A stretch of 39,254 nucleotides of DNA from Bacteroidota bacterium (GTDB lineage: Bacteria; Bacteroidota; Bacteroidia; NS11-12g; UBA955). The DNA is taken from positions 1 through 39,254 of the forward strand of contig SYIL01000001.1 in the NCBI GenBank assembly GCA_005798825.1, given 5' to 3'. The notes under the pieces were generated by a model. It was not told the origin of the DNA, searched no databases, and saw only the letters and a list, made by a program, of their open reading frames with translations. Below are positions 17,646 to 26,377 of the stretch, piece after piece; position 1 is the first letter of the stretch; every line of letters starts with the position of its first letter. A program made the position numbers and the translations under genes.

Positions 17646-18294
17646 ATAATAGATTATTAATATCGTCTTGAATGTGTTTAACGCGTTCTAATTTTTGGGC
17701 ATACCCTATACCTTGTGTTTCTAAGATGGATCTAATATGCAGGGCTTTATCGATAATAACAACTTTGTCATCGTGAATAAAATTAGACCCCCGTTGTTCA
17801 TTGGCCAGCAGTAAATCATTCAGAACCCAATCGTATATCAATTTTTTATTTCCCGTAGCAAAGGTTCTTTTGTATAAATCAGCCTTGTATTCTTGGGCAT
17901 ACCTTGCCAAAACAGGCACTGAATCATTCTCTGGATCGATACTGATGGAAAGAAACCGGACATTGGGAAAAGCAAGAAACTCTTCAGCAATTACCTGAAT
18001 CTGTTTGTTCATTGCGGGACATACCTCGGGGCAAGCAGTAAAAAATATATTCACGACTAAAATACATGAATCAAAATCGGACAGTGAAATTGGCTTTCCG
18101 TGCTGATTGATGAGATTGATATCTGAAAGTGTATGGTATTCTTTGCTCCCGTCGGGATTGTCGATTGTGTTTCCAAGATAAGGCAATTCTTGGTGAACCC
18201 ATTTGGCATCGGCAAGCATCAAAATACCGATTATTGGCAAAATCACAATGGCAGCAATGGCTGCAATTGTGATTTTGCGCTTACCATCAACCAT
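17611..18294 (-). CDS. SCO1/SenC/PrrC family copper chaperone
   Basis: Sco proteins deliver copper to, or reduce, the CuA centre of oxidase subunit II. The 227-residue protein has one N-terminal membrane anchor (about 8-27) and a thioredoxin-like periplasmic domain. The copper ligands are visible: C88 and C92 in CPEVC, and H174 in FIHDDK. The fold segment RFLSISIDPENDS is typical. It is six nt downstream of the subunit IV gene and overlaps DUF420 by 35 nt. Everything points to assembly of the oxidase encoded upstream. Confidence 0.93.
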   Translation of the reverse strand: MVDGKRKITIAAIAAIVILPIIGILMLADAKWVHQELPYLGNTIDNPDGSKEYHTLSDINLINQHGKPISLSDFDSCILVVNIFFTACPEVCPAMNKQIQVIAEEFLAFPNVRFLSISIDPENDSVPVLARYAQEYKADLYKRTFATGNKKLIYDWVLNDLLLANEQRGSNFIHDDKVVIIDKALHIRSILETQGIGYAQKLERVKHIQDDINNLLYEYRKKDMDKR

Positions 18295-18300
18295 AATAAA

Positions 18301-18645
18301 TTACAAAGATTTCATCACTTCCAACATAGAACCCTCATACAATAGACCCAAAATAAGGCCCATGATAAACAAAGTGGGTACCAAAATAATCAAGGCCAAA
18401 TTTATCTTCTCATGCTTTAAATGCATAAATGCACCGACGATATAATAGGCTTTTACCAAGCCAAAGAAGATGAAGATAAAATTTCTAAACCCATTTGCAG
18501 GCATTACAAAATAAATGATAAAATCAAAAATTGTAATTCCGAAAAGAATGAAAAAGGTTTTCCAAAGTTCCTTGGTACCTTGGCTTTCGGTATGGGGAAC
18601 ATAATTGATTGCGTCAAAATCACCGGGCTTGTTGTAAAATTCCAT
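18301..18645 (-). CDS. Cytochrome c oxidase subunit IV (bacterial type)
   Basis: This 114-residue protein has three hydrophobic helices (about 30-48, 54-74 and 84-104) and the family segment FGLVKAYYIVGAFMHLKHEK, which matches the prokaryotic COX4 (CtaF/CyoD-like) subunit. This small subunit supports assembly or stability of the oxidase. It lies between the subunit III genes and sco, with gaps of 16 and six nt. Confidence 0.88.
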   Translation of the reverse strand: MEFYNKPGDFDAINYVPHTESQGTKELWKTFFILFGITIFDFIIYFVMPANGFRNFIFIFFGLVKAYYIVGAFMHLKHEKINLALIILVPTLFIMGLILGLLYEGSMLEVMKSL

Positions 18646-18661
18646 TGTTGATTAGTAGGGG

Positions 18662-19432
18662 TTAAATAAGATAAAAGAAAGTAAAAACAAAAACCCAAAC
18701 AAGATCTACAAAATGCCAGTATAATCCTGTTTTTTCGATCATTTCATAATGACCACGGCGTTCAAAAACACCGCGAACAGTCATAATATAAATGATTACA
18801 TTAATTACTACGCCACTGAAAACATGAAAACCATGGAAACCCGTTACGATAAAAAATAGTGCAGCAAAGGGAACAGGTCCAACGGTTCGATCTCCGTTTT
18901 TCCATTCAAAATGATCTCCGAATGAAAGACTGTTCATATGGGCATATCCCTGCTCAGTAATACCAAATGTATTTCCATACAAACGAGCACCCTCGTGAAT
19001 AAACGTATACCACTCCCATGCCTGGCAACCCAAGAATGCAAACCCACCCAAAATGGTATAAATCATAAATTTCTCAACTTCTTTTTTACTATTTCGATGA
19101 CCTGCTTCTACCGCCAGAACCATGGTAACCGAACTCAAGATTAGTATGAAGGTCATTACACTCACAAACAGAAGGGGTAGATGCAATCCATGTAAAAAAG
19201 GGAAGTGATTAAATATGGATGCAGGATTGGGCCAATTGGAGGTAATGGGGGTAATTACATTGGAAAAACGCTGTGCACCATACTGTACAAGCAGGCATGA
19301 AAAGGTAAATGCATCCGATAGGAGAAAAATCCACATCATTAATTTTCCGTAACTAACATCGAAAGGAGATCTACCTCCTGACCACATGGGTTTATCTTGA
19401 AATTCTGCTTGTGTTGTTGTGTGATTCGACAT
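18662..19432 (-). CDS. Cytochrome c oxidase subunit III (second copy in operon)
   Basis: This 256-residue protein has seven transmembrane helices of the CoxC/CyoC family. Typical segments are GKLMMWIFLLSDAFTFSCLL near the first helix, LGGFAFLGCQAWEWYTFI, FFIVTGFHGFHVFSGV and GLYWHFVDLVWVFVFTFFYL. It is longer than the preceding homologue because of a loop at about 140-170. Bacteroidetes oxidase operons commonly carry two adjacent subunit III genes, and both copies here look intact. The gaps on either side are nine and 16 nt. Confidence 0.93.
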   Translation of the reverse strand: MSNHTTTQAEFQDKPMWSGGRSPFDVSYGKLMMWIFLLSDAFTFSCLLVQYGAQRFSNVITPITSNWPNPASIFNHFPFLHGLHLPLLFVSVMTFILILSSVTMVLAVEAGHRNSKKEVEKFMIYTILGGFAFLGCQAWEWYTFIHEGARLYGNTFGITEQGYAHMNSLSFGDHFEWKNGDRTVGPVPFAALFFIVTGFHGFHVFSGVVINVIIYIMTVRGVFERRGHYEMIEKTGLYWHFVDLVWVFVFTFFYLI

Positions 19433-19441
19433 CTTAAAAAA

Positions 19442-20035
19442 TTACCTTGCGAAATAAATAAAAAAATATAATATAAACCACAGAAGCCCCACAAAATGCC
19501 AATAAGTATTGGTAATTGACATGAAATTCATCTGTTTTTTGTGAATTTTGAATTGTGTGGCTTTAACCCAAGCAATTACCAGCAAAACAATGCCTCCCAA
19601 AATATGTACAAAATGGATAAGGGTAATTACCCATACATAACTCGCCGATATATCTTCAGGACGAGGATTTACAAACGTTAGGTCGAGAAGGAGCAATTCT
19701 TGCCAACCCAAACATTGTGATAGAGTAAACAACAATCCAAATATAAAAGTGACAATTATAAGGTGCTTGTTTCTTGCCAACTCATCGTTCTTTGCCGCCC
19801 TATGCGCCAACTGAATGCTTACAGAACTGAGCATGGCAATAATCAGGGAATAGAAAAAATATACTGGCAAATCAAAAACAGTCCAGGTTTGTTTGGCAAT
19901 GGAATCTGGGCGTTGAACAATATAAGCACTCAAAAATGCTGCAAACAACATGGAACTTGACAACATGAAAAGCCACAAATTAAATTTTGCTGGTGCGATT
20001 AATGGTAATCGATCTTTTATTTTATTTTCTGCCAT
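19442..20035 (-). CDS. Cytochrome c oxidase subunit III (first copy in operon)
   Basis: This 197-residue member of the subunit III family has five or so helices. Segments FNLWLFMLSSSMLFAAFLSAYIV, TFIFGLLFTLSQCLGWQELLL, THFVHILGGIVLL-type (LIHFVHILGG) and TYWHFVGLLWFILYFFIYF identify it. The ATG at 20035 (MAENKIKDR) is chosen over a TTG three codons upstream; it lies five nt after the ctaB stop. It is shorter than its neighbour and lacks that protein's larger loop, so the two are diverged paralogues rather than a recent duplication. Confidence 0.9.
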   Translation of the reverse strand: MAENKIKDRLPLIAPAKFNLWLFMLSSSMLFAAFLSAYIVQRPDSIAKQTWTVFDLPVYFFYSLIIAMLSSVSIQLAHRAAKNDELARNKHLIIVTFIFGLLFTLSQCLGWQELLLLDLTFVNPRPEDISASYVWVITLIHFVHILGGIVLLVIAWVKATQFKIHKKQMNFMSITNTYWHFVGLLWFILYFFIYFAR

Positions 20036-20040
20036 CAGTG

Positions 20041-20922
20041 TCAAAAAATTATGTATCCTAAAAATATGATCGGAGTGTAAAGCAAAGAAGCAAGAAGCAA
20101 CTTACGGGCATCTGCAACTTCGAGGGATTGAAATAAGGCCAAGGCCTTGAAAAGCATGAACAAAGACATAGGTAAAATAAACAGAAGTGATTTTGGTCCG
20201 GTAATCCCATAATAAACAGGAGCCATACTGACCAAAATGAGCAATACAGTATAAATTATAATTTGAAGGGCACTTTTTTTGTCTCTCCCACCCGATGAAG
20301 GCAACATCCAATAACCAGCTTTCCGGTAATCTTCATGAAACATCCAGGCGATAGACCAAAAATGGGGGAATTGCCAAAAAAATTGCACGAGAAACAGCAT
20401 CATCCCGGGTTCATCTATTCTTTGCACAACTGCAGTATATCCAATTAGGGGGGGCAAAGCACCGGGAATTGCACCAACCATCACCGACAAATTACTCACT
20501 TGTTTCATTGGGGTGTAGACAAATACATAGATAACCAGTGAGAGTGCAGCAAAAAAAACAGAGACAGAATTGGTTGTTAGCGCCAGAATACCCAAACCCA
20601 AAAATGCGGTTATCCAACAAACAATAATGGCTTGATTAAGGGGTATTCTCTCTTCGACAATGGGCCTATTGGAAGTTCTAGACATTTTGCCATCGTTTTC
20701 TTTTTCGATAATTTGGTTTAATCCATTGGCTGCAAAAACAACGAGTATTCCTCCCAATACAACCCCGATAAAAGACTTCAATTCGAACACATTTAACCAT
20801 GTATTGGGTTCGCTGGCATTGAACTTACATCCCAGAATATACCCAAACACCGAGGTGGCTGCAACTGAACACGAGAGACGAAATTTTGCCAATTGGGCAA
20901 AGCCCTTAACGGTTGGATTCAT
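20041..20922 (-). CDS. ctaB: Heme O synthase (protoheme IX farnesyltransferase)
   Basis: This UbiA-family membrane prenyltransferase adds a farnesyl group to heme B to give heme O. The 293-residue protein has about nine helices. The first prenyl-diphosphate motif reads NQIIEKENDGKMSRTSNRPI, with Glu at the position that is usually the first Asp. The second region is in FFWQFPHFWSIAWMFHEDYRKAGY. It overlaps ctaA by four nt (20919-20922), a classic coupled arrangement. Together with ctaA it makes heme A for the oxidase encoded in the same operon. Confidence 0.94.
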   Translation of the reverse strand: MNPTVKGFAQLAKFRLSCSVAATSVFGYILGCKFNASEPNTWLNVFELKSFIGVVLGGILVVFAANGLNQIIEKENDGKMSRTSNRPIVEERIPLNQAIIVCWITAFLGLGILALTTNSVSVFFAALSLVIYVFVYTPMKQVSNLSVMVGAIPGALPPLIGYTAVVQRIDEPGMMLFLVQFFWQFPHFWSIAWMFHEDYRKAGYWMLPSSGGRDKKSALQIIIYTVLLILVSMAPVYYGITGPKSLLFILPMSLFMLFKALALFQSLEVADARKLLLASLLYTPIIFLGYIIF

Positions 20923-22004
20923 GCTTGCAAAAAGGATACTTTTGTACGACTAGACAAATACAATGCAAAAATAATACTTATTAAGGCTCCAGCCACAACA
21001 ACATGTAAAACTTGTGTCCACGCGGGCACTACAAACCAAATATGGACTATTCCCAAAGCGATTTGCGTTGAAGCGAGTGCAGCAATAATCAGTATGGGAT
21101 TGTGGTAGCTGACAAGTTGCGTTATTCCCGTTTTTTGTGCTTTTTTCAGGAGAAAGATCATCCATGCCAATAGTAGAAATGGAAGATATCGGTGCAATGA
21201 AAACACAAAATCCATGGCATACACATTGAGTATTCCATAGCCCAAAAAATCTTTTTCTCCACCGGCAAACAATGTGCCATTCGCCCTCATTGCATCGACT
21301 TGTTCCCTGGTCCAAGCCCCCATAATAACAATTAAAAAAACCGACACCCACAAAGCAAAATATTGATGGGTAGAAATCAAGTCTGTGTTCTGGAATGAAA
21401 AATTCCTGAATGCATGGAGTGAGGCCATAAATGAAAATAAACATAAAAAAGAAAGCAAAAAATGGAGGGTTACAATGCCGTGGAGAAGATTGGTAGATAC
21501 CACCAAACTTCCCAACCAACCATTGAGAATCAATAAAACAAAAGCCAATACCCCCCATGTTTTACCGTTCAAAATTTGTTTCCGATAAATGAGCATTAAG
21601 GCCAAATAGCAAAATCCAAATAAGCCTGCCAAGACGCCAAATAAGCGATTGATATATTCAATCCAAGCTTTTACTGGGTGAAATACTTCGGGAATACGAA
21701 TGCTAGGATCATTGCGGAGTTCCATTGCCGTTTTGTGCAAACCCAGTTGATTCGTAATAACAGCCAAGCGCTCTACTTTTTGCAGGCGTTTTTCTAAAAA
21801 GATAGTTTGGTAATTGGCAGGCAAATCACATTCACATATTGGAGGTGCCCACATACCAAAACATTTGGGCCAGTCTGGACAACCCATACCGCTTCCAGTG
21901 GCTCGAACCAATGCCCCCAAAACAAATAATAAAAAAACAGACGAACAAGTATATAAACCCATCCGTCTGTACAATATTAAGATAAAGTCTGAAGCGTTGC
22001 GCAT
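20919..22004 (-). CDS. ctaA: Heme A synthase
   Basis: CtaA/Cox15 oxidises the C8 methyl of heme O to make heme A. The 361-residue, eight-helix protein has the first-helix signature GALVRATGSGMGCPDWPKCFG with its paired cysteines, and a second Cys pair in PPICECDLP. Later His-bearing helices include HPVKAWIEYINRLFGVLAG, LLHGIVTLHFLLS, FSLHRYLPFLLL and VLHVVVAGALIS. The ATG overlaps the coxA stop by one base. It is co-transcribed with ctaB and the oxidase genes. Confidence 0.93.
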   Translation of the reverse strand: MRNASDFILILYRRMGLYTCSSVFLLFVLGALVRATGSGMGCPDWPKCFGMWAPPICECDLPANYQTIFLEKRLQKVERLAVITNQLGLHKTAMELRNDPSIRIPEVFHPVKAWIEYINRLFGVLAGLFGFCYLALMLIYRKQILNGKTWGVLAFVLLILNGWLGSLVVSTNLLHGIVTLHFLLSFLCLFSFMASLHAFRNFSFQNTDLISTHQYFALWVSVFLIVIMGAWTREQVDAMRANGTLFAGGEKDFLGYGILNVYAMDFVFSLHRYLPFLLLAWMIFLLKKAQKTGITQLVSYHNPILIIAALASTQIALGIVHIWFVVPAWTQVLHVVVAGALISIIFALYLSSRTKVSFLQA

Positions 22005-23896
22005 CAGCGACTCAAGCCAAAAATGCGCTTGATAGCGGTAAAAAATACGTTAGAGGGTTCCTCTAAAACAACTTTTTTAGGCGCTACTTTAGATTCTGTG
22101 GTAATTAAAATCTCTGGGAAACCTTCATCTTTTATGTGTTGTGGGAAAAAATCTTCCACACGATCGGGACGACTATATTCGTAGGGTCCACGGTAAACAG
22201 TCGGAAGTTCTTTGGGCCAATTGCCATGAAGACGGACTTCAATGGGTGAGGTCCATTCCAGTGTATTGCTTTGCCATGGATTTTGAGCAGATTTTTTTCC
22301 GCGGAAAATACTGTTGAAGAAATTGTATAAAAACAATATTTGCGCGAATCCGCCAACGAGGGATGCAACTGTAATTAGCTTATTAACATCACCCCAAATA
22401 GAAAAGTCTTCCATAAGGGTAAACTGGTAATACCGTCGTGGCACACCCGCCAATCCCATAAAGTGCATGGGGAAAAAAACCAAATAGGCGGTGATAAAGG
22501 TAATCCAAAAGTGGAAATACCCCAGGGTATCGTTCATCATACGTCCGTACATTCGGGGAAACCAATGATAAATACCCGCCATCATACCAAAGATTGCTGC
22601 ACTACCCATAACCAGGTGAAAGTGAGCAACGACAAAATATGAATCATGCATTTGGATATCCAAAGCTGCATTTCCAAGGTATATACCGGTTAATCCACCT
22701 GATATAAAAAAACTCACCAACCCAATAGAAAACAACATTGCAGGCGTTAACCGCAAATTACCCCGCCATAGTGTAGCAAGGTAATTGAACGCTTTTACGG
22801 CAGATGGAACGGCGATGATTAATGTTAAGATCATGAAAACCGAACCAAGAAATGGATTCATGCCCGTAATAAACATATGGTGGCCCCAGACAATAAAAGA
22901 GAGAAAACTAATACTTGCCAATGAAATTACCATTGCACTGTAACCGAAAATTGGTTTACGCGCATTGGTAGATATTACCTCAGAAGTAATACCCAAGGCG
23001 GGTAAGAGTATAATATACACTTCAGGATGACCTAAAAACCAAAATAAATGTTGGTATAAAACAGGACTACCCCCAACATTTTCAAGGGCACCAATTCCGT
23101 CTAAATAAATATCACTCAGGTAAAAGGAAGTTCCGAAACTGCGGTCAAATATAAGGAATAAGGAGGCCCCCAATAAAACTGGAAAAGAAAGCACACCTAA
23201 AATTGCAGTAAATAAAAAGGCCCAAATGGTGAGTGGCATTCGGTTCATACTCATCCCTTTGGTTCGCATATTAAGCACAGTAGAAATATAATTAATACCC
23301 CCAAACAAAGCAGAAACAATAAATAAAGCAATCGCAACCAACCACAAAGTCATTCCCAATCCTGATCCTGGAACAGCTTTTTCCAATGCACTCAGCGGAG
23401 GATATACGGTCCAACCTGCTGAGGCTGGGCCGGTTTCTACAAATACGGATGACAACAATACAACACTGGATAAAAAGAAAAACCAATAACTCAACATGTT
23501 TAAAAAAGGAGAAGCCATATCTCTGGCACCAACTTGCAAGGGGATTAATAAATTGCTAAATGTACCACTCAAACCGGCTGTCAAGACATAAAACACCATG
23601 ATAGTACCATGTATTGTAACCAATCCCATATAGAAATTGGGGTCGAGTTTTCCATCAACAGCCCATTTTCCAAGCAGCATCTCCAATATGCCAAATTGCT
23701 CATCTGGCCAGGCCAATTGAAGTCGAAATAACATTGACATTCCCATTCCGATGACCCCCATAATAATGCCTGTAATCAGGAATTGTTTGGAGATCATTTT
23801 GTGATCCATGGAGAAAATATATTTACTAACAAACGATTCCTTATGATGGTGGTCGTGGGTATGCGAATCTTCTTCTTTCAATGCTACTGTGCTCAT
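22004..23896 (-). CDS. Cytochrome c oxidase subunit I
   Basis: This is the catalytic heme-copper subunit, 630 residues with about 12 helices. Ligands visible are H96 (low-spin heme), H290 and Y294 in GHPEVY (CuB and the cross-linked Tyr), H339/H340 (CuB), H425 (heme a3) and H427 (low-spin heme). GHPEV with Glu292 marks the A1 class of proton-pumping oxidases. The N-terminus has an unusual His-rich stretch, HTHDHHH (12-18). The C-terminal extension after the last helix is polar. It is read 24 nt after coxB. Confidence 0.97.
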   Translation of the reverse strand: MSTVALKEEDSHTHDHHHKESFVSKYIFSMDHKMISKQFLITGIIMGVIGMGMSMLFRLQLAWPDEQFGILEMLLGKWAVDGKLDPNFYMGLVTIHGTIMVFYVLTAGLSGTFSNLLIPLQVGARDMASPFLNMLSYWFFFLSSVVLLSSVFVETGPASAGWTVYPPLSALEKAVPGSGLGMTLWLVAIALFIVSALFGGINYISTVLNMRTKGMSMNRMPLTIWAFLFTAILGVLSFPVLLGASLFLIFDRSFGTSFYLSDIYLDGIGALENVGGSPVLYQHLFWFLGHPEVYIILLPALGITSEVISTNARKPIFGYSAMVISLASISFLSFIVWGHHMFITGMNPFLGSVFMILTLIIAVPSAVKAFNYLATLWRGNLRLTPAMLFSIGLVSFFISGGLTGIYLGNAALDIQMHDSYFVVAHFHLVMGSAAIFGMMAGIYHWFPRMYGRMMNDTLGYFHFWITFITAYLVFFPMHFMGLAGVPRRYYQFTLMEDFSIWGDVNKLITVASLVGGFAQILFLYNFFNSIFRGKKSAQNPWQSNTLEWTSPIEVRLHGNWPKELPTVYRGPYEYSRPDRVEDFFPQHIKDEGFPEILITTESKVAPKKVVLEEPSNVFFTAIKRIFGLSR

Positions 23897-23920
23897 TTTG
23901 ATATAATTTATCTAAGGGTA

Positions 23921-25384
23921 TTAAGGATTGGAGACGATGGTTGGCAAAACGGATATTGAATCTTTTGCAGACGTTGGGACAGCATCGGTTGCAGGAGAGA
24001 CAACTTTAGCCTGCGCAAGCATCCAGGTTTGATATTCTGATTCAGTTCCAAGAACCACAATTTTTATTTTCATATTGTAATGGGCTGAACCACAAATTTT
24101 ATTACAATACAAATAGTAGTCAAATGCAGGATTTCCCTTGGAAATACGCGCTTCTTCTGTTGTTTTGATGGGGGTAAATGGGAAAACAGTGCTCATGCCG
24201 GGTACGCAATTCATTTGTACACGGAATTCAGGCATGTATGCGGAGTGAATCACATCACGAGCGCGAAAAAGAAATAAATAGGGTTTGTTTTTTACCAAAA
24301 TAATTTCAGTGGTAACCCGGTCGTCGTAGGAAGTTTTATTGAAAATATTTGCTTTAGATAAGTAAGCAATTACCCGTTTGACATTGGTTTCCTTTCGCAT
24401 GATGTCCTTTTCGATTTGGTTTGCATAGGCCCCACTTTCGCCATCCAAGACTTTTTCTTTGAGCAATTTGTGTTCCTCAACATAAGCATTGCTTAATCCC
24501 TTGGATTCCATATTGTTCAAAGCAGCTCTCCACAAGCGAATTGAGTCAGGAGAACTTGCCAAAATAGACTTTAAATCAAGAATCTCAGACTCTAAACTTA
24601 ACTTTAATGTTGTGGCTTCGCTTTCAACAGCCAAGCCCAGTGGGTTGGTTCCTGAAATAAGTGTAAAACTACTTTCACCCAAAAGTTTGTCTTCACCAGC
24701 ATAGCGGGCTTTCCAGCCAAACTGGTATCCAAAAATCTCAATTTCTTGGGCATCTTTATTTGGGGTTTGGGTAATTTTTGTCCAAACAGTAAAGCCACGT
24801 AAAACCAAAAAGGTAAGGACAATCGCTGGGATAATTGTCCACATGATTTCCAATTTGTTGTTGTGAAAATAATAATCAGCCTTGCGGTCTTCTTTGTAAT
24901 GGTAACGAAACAGAAAATAAAACAATAAAATTTCGGTAATTATAAAAACCACAAATGTGAAACCAAATGTCCACATAAACATTGAATCTAAATCAGCACC
25001 ATGTTCTGCAGCTGCATCCCACAAAAGAAGGAATTTTCCGTGATTTACGAGTTCCCACCATACGCCAAATAAACCTAAAATCAGTACCACTAACGATACA
25101 TAGCCATTAATTTTATGACTACTAACAATCTTTCTACCAGAAATTTTTTCAGCCAATCCACCGATATCAAACGCGCGGGCAATCACCAAGACAATCAGCA
25201 AAACGAGAACAATGATGAAAATATTAACCCAATTCCAGGAGCTGGGATCAAATTCTTTGGGGGGTTCAATCACATTGGTTGCGGCTTGAGCATGGGATAA
25301 TAAGGTGACAAAGGAACCAACTAATAATATCAACAGTTTCTTAATCAATATGTTGAATGTTAATGTACGCGATAAAATCTTCAT
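23921..25384 (-). CDS. Cytochrome c oxidase subunit II with enlarged copper domain
   Basis: Subunit II carries the CuA centre that takes electrons from cytochrome c. After a signal peptide ending SHAQA there are two extra N-terminal helices (about 52-71, 93-112) and the two usual ones (133-160, 180-197). The cupredoxin domain follows. CuA ligands are H380, C427, C431, H435 and M438 (CNKICGSAHYNM); Lys429 takes the place of the usual Glu, which binds copper only by its main chain. Residues about 250-355, between the strands of GWKARYAG and VTTEIILV, form a long charged segment, predicted helical, absent from standard subunit II. No heme c motif is present. It is the first gene of the operon, with TAAATTTG at 25422-25415. 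Confidence 0.94.
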   Translation of the reverse strand: MKILSRTLTFNILIKKLLILLVGSFVTLLSHAQAATNVIEPPKEFDPSSWNWVNIFIIVLVLLIVLVIARAFDIGGLAEKISGRKIVSSHKINGYVSLVVLILGLFGVWWELVNHGKFLLLWDAAAEHGADLDSMFMWTFGFTFVVFIITEILLFYFLFRYHYKEDRKADYYFHNNKLEIMWTIIPAIVLTFLVLRGFTVWTKITQTPNKDAQEIEIFGYQFGWKARYAGEDKLLGESSFTLISGTNPLGLAVESEATTLKLSLESEILDLKSILASSPDSIRLWRAALNNMESKGLSNAYVEEHKLLKEKVLDGESGAYANQIEKDIMRKETNVKRVIAYLSKANIFNKTSYDDRVTTEIILVKNKPYLFLFRARDVIHSAYMPEFRVQMNCVPGMSTVFPFTPIKTTEEARISKGNPAFDYYLYCNKICGSAHYNMKIKIVVLGTESEYQTWMLAQAKVVSPATDAVPTSAKDSISVLPTIVSNP

Positions 25385-25414
25385 TTCTTACAATCTTTTC
25401 TGATTTTCAATGTG

Positions 25415-25422
25415 CAAATTTA
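25415..25422 (-). promoter_or_regulatory. Candidate -7 box of the cytochrome oxidase operon
   Basis: A perfect TAAATTTG on the minus strand lies 30 bases before the coxB ATG, in the 97-bp gap after ksgA. No good TTTG is seen at the proper spacing upstream, so the -33 part is missing or degenerate. Confidence 0.4.
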
Positions 25423-25481
25423 ACATTTAACCTTCTTTTTTTTAGATTTTTTAGATGTTTTCATGAAAAAAATATGGCTGT

Positions 25482-26363
25482 TCAAGTTGCTGTTGATTCC
25501 CATATTTTGGCCAGGTAAATATAATCTGCTACCGACAATTGTTCTGCACGCTTGGTAACCCAATCTTCGGGAATAAAAAAGTTTTCGCGGGCTGAGGTAA
25601 GCGGTTTTAAAGAATTGCCTAAAGTCTTTCTGCGTTGAGAAAAAGCAGTTTTAACAACAACTTTCAAAGATTCATATTTACAGTTTGGCATATTTTCTCT
25701 CAAGCGGCATTGAATTACGCCACTTTTTACCCTGGGTGGAGGATCAAAAGAATGTTCATTCACTGTAAATTCAAAGTTGCAAGTATAATATGCCTGCAAT
25801 AAAACGCTGGTTATACCATAGTCTTTATTGCCTTCATCAGCACACAACCGCAAAGCAACTTCTTTTTGAAACATTCCCGCAAATTGATCAATTCTCAAGC
25901 CAGCTTCCAATATCTTGAATACAATTTGGGTACTTATATTGTAAGGAAAATTGCCAATTAAGGCCTGTTTTTGGCCTCCAAACAACAACCAATCACTGTC
26001 GATTGTTTCCAAATAATCCCCCTTCCATATGTCTAACCCTTCGGCCCATTTTTGCTTGTGTAAATATTGAATTGCTTCTTCGTCAATTTCCATACACTTG
26101 AGCCGAGAAGAGAAACGCTCAAACAAAAAACGTGTCAATATTCCAGTGCCAGGTCCAATTTCAACAACATGTGCCATGTTGTCGTCGACCAAAGATGCAA
26201 TACGTTCAGCAATCGCCAAATCATTTAAAAAATGCTGCCCTAAAAATTTCTTAGGACGCACAGCCGCTTTTTTGCCTGTGGGTTTGTCTTCGAATTTACT
26301 CGCCCACTTCCCACCGCGTGGTGAATTCTGCAAACGATTACTCAACTGAGGGCCCCGACGCAT
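25482..26363 (-). CDS. ksgA: 16S rRNA dimethyladenosine transferase
   Basis: RsmA/KsgA dimethylates two adjacent adenines in the 3' hairpin of 16S rRNA (A1518/A1519) during late small-subunit assembly. The SAM-binding motif EIGPGTGILTRFL, the catalytic NFPYNIS and the N-terminal KKFLGQHFLND are clear. At 293 residues it is a little long because about 36 basic residues (RRGPQ... KKAAVR) precede the conserved start. The first ATG at 26363 lies 14 nt after the HD-domain gene stop, and a TTG at 26390 is rejected. Co-transcription with the HD gene is likely. Confidence 0.94.
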   Translation of the reverse strand: MRRGPQLSNRLQNSPRGGKWASKFEDKPTGKKAAVRPKKFLGQHFLNDLAIAERIASLVDDNMAHVVEIGPGTGILTRFLFERFSSRLKCMEIDEEAIQYLHKQKWAEGLDIWKGDYLETIDSDWLLFGGQKQALIGNFPYNISTQIVFKILEAGLRIDQFAGMFQKEVALRLCADEGNKDYGITSVLLQAYYTCNFEFTVNEHSFDPPPRVKSGVIQCRLRENMPNCKYESLKVVVKTAFSQRRKTLGNSLKPLTSARENFFIPEDWVTKRAEQLSVADYIYLAKIWESTAT

Positions 26364-26377
26364 TATTTTATTTTTTC

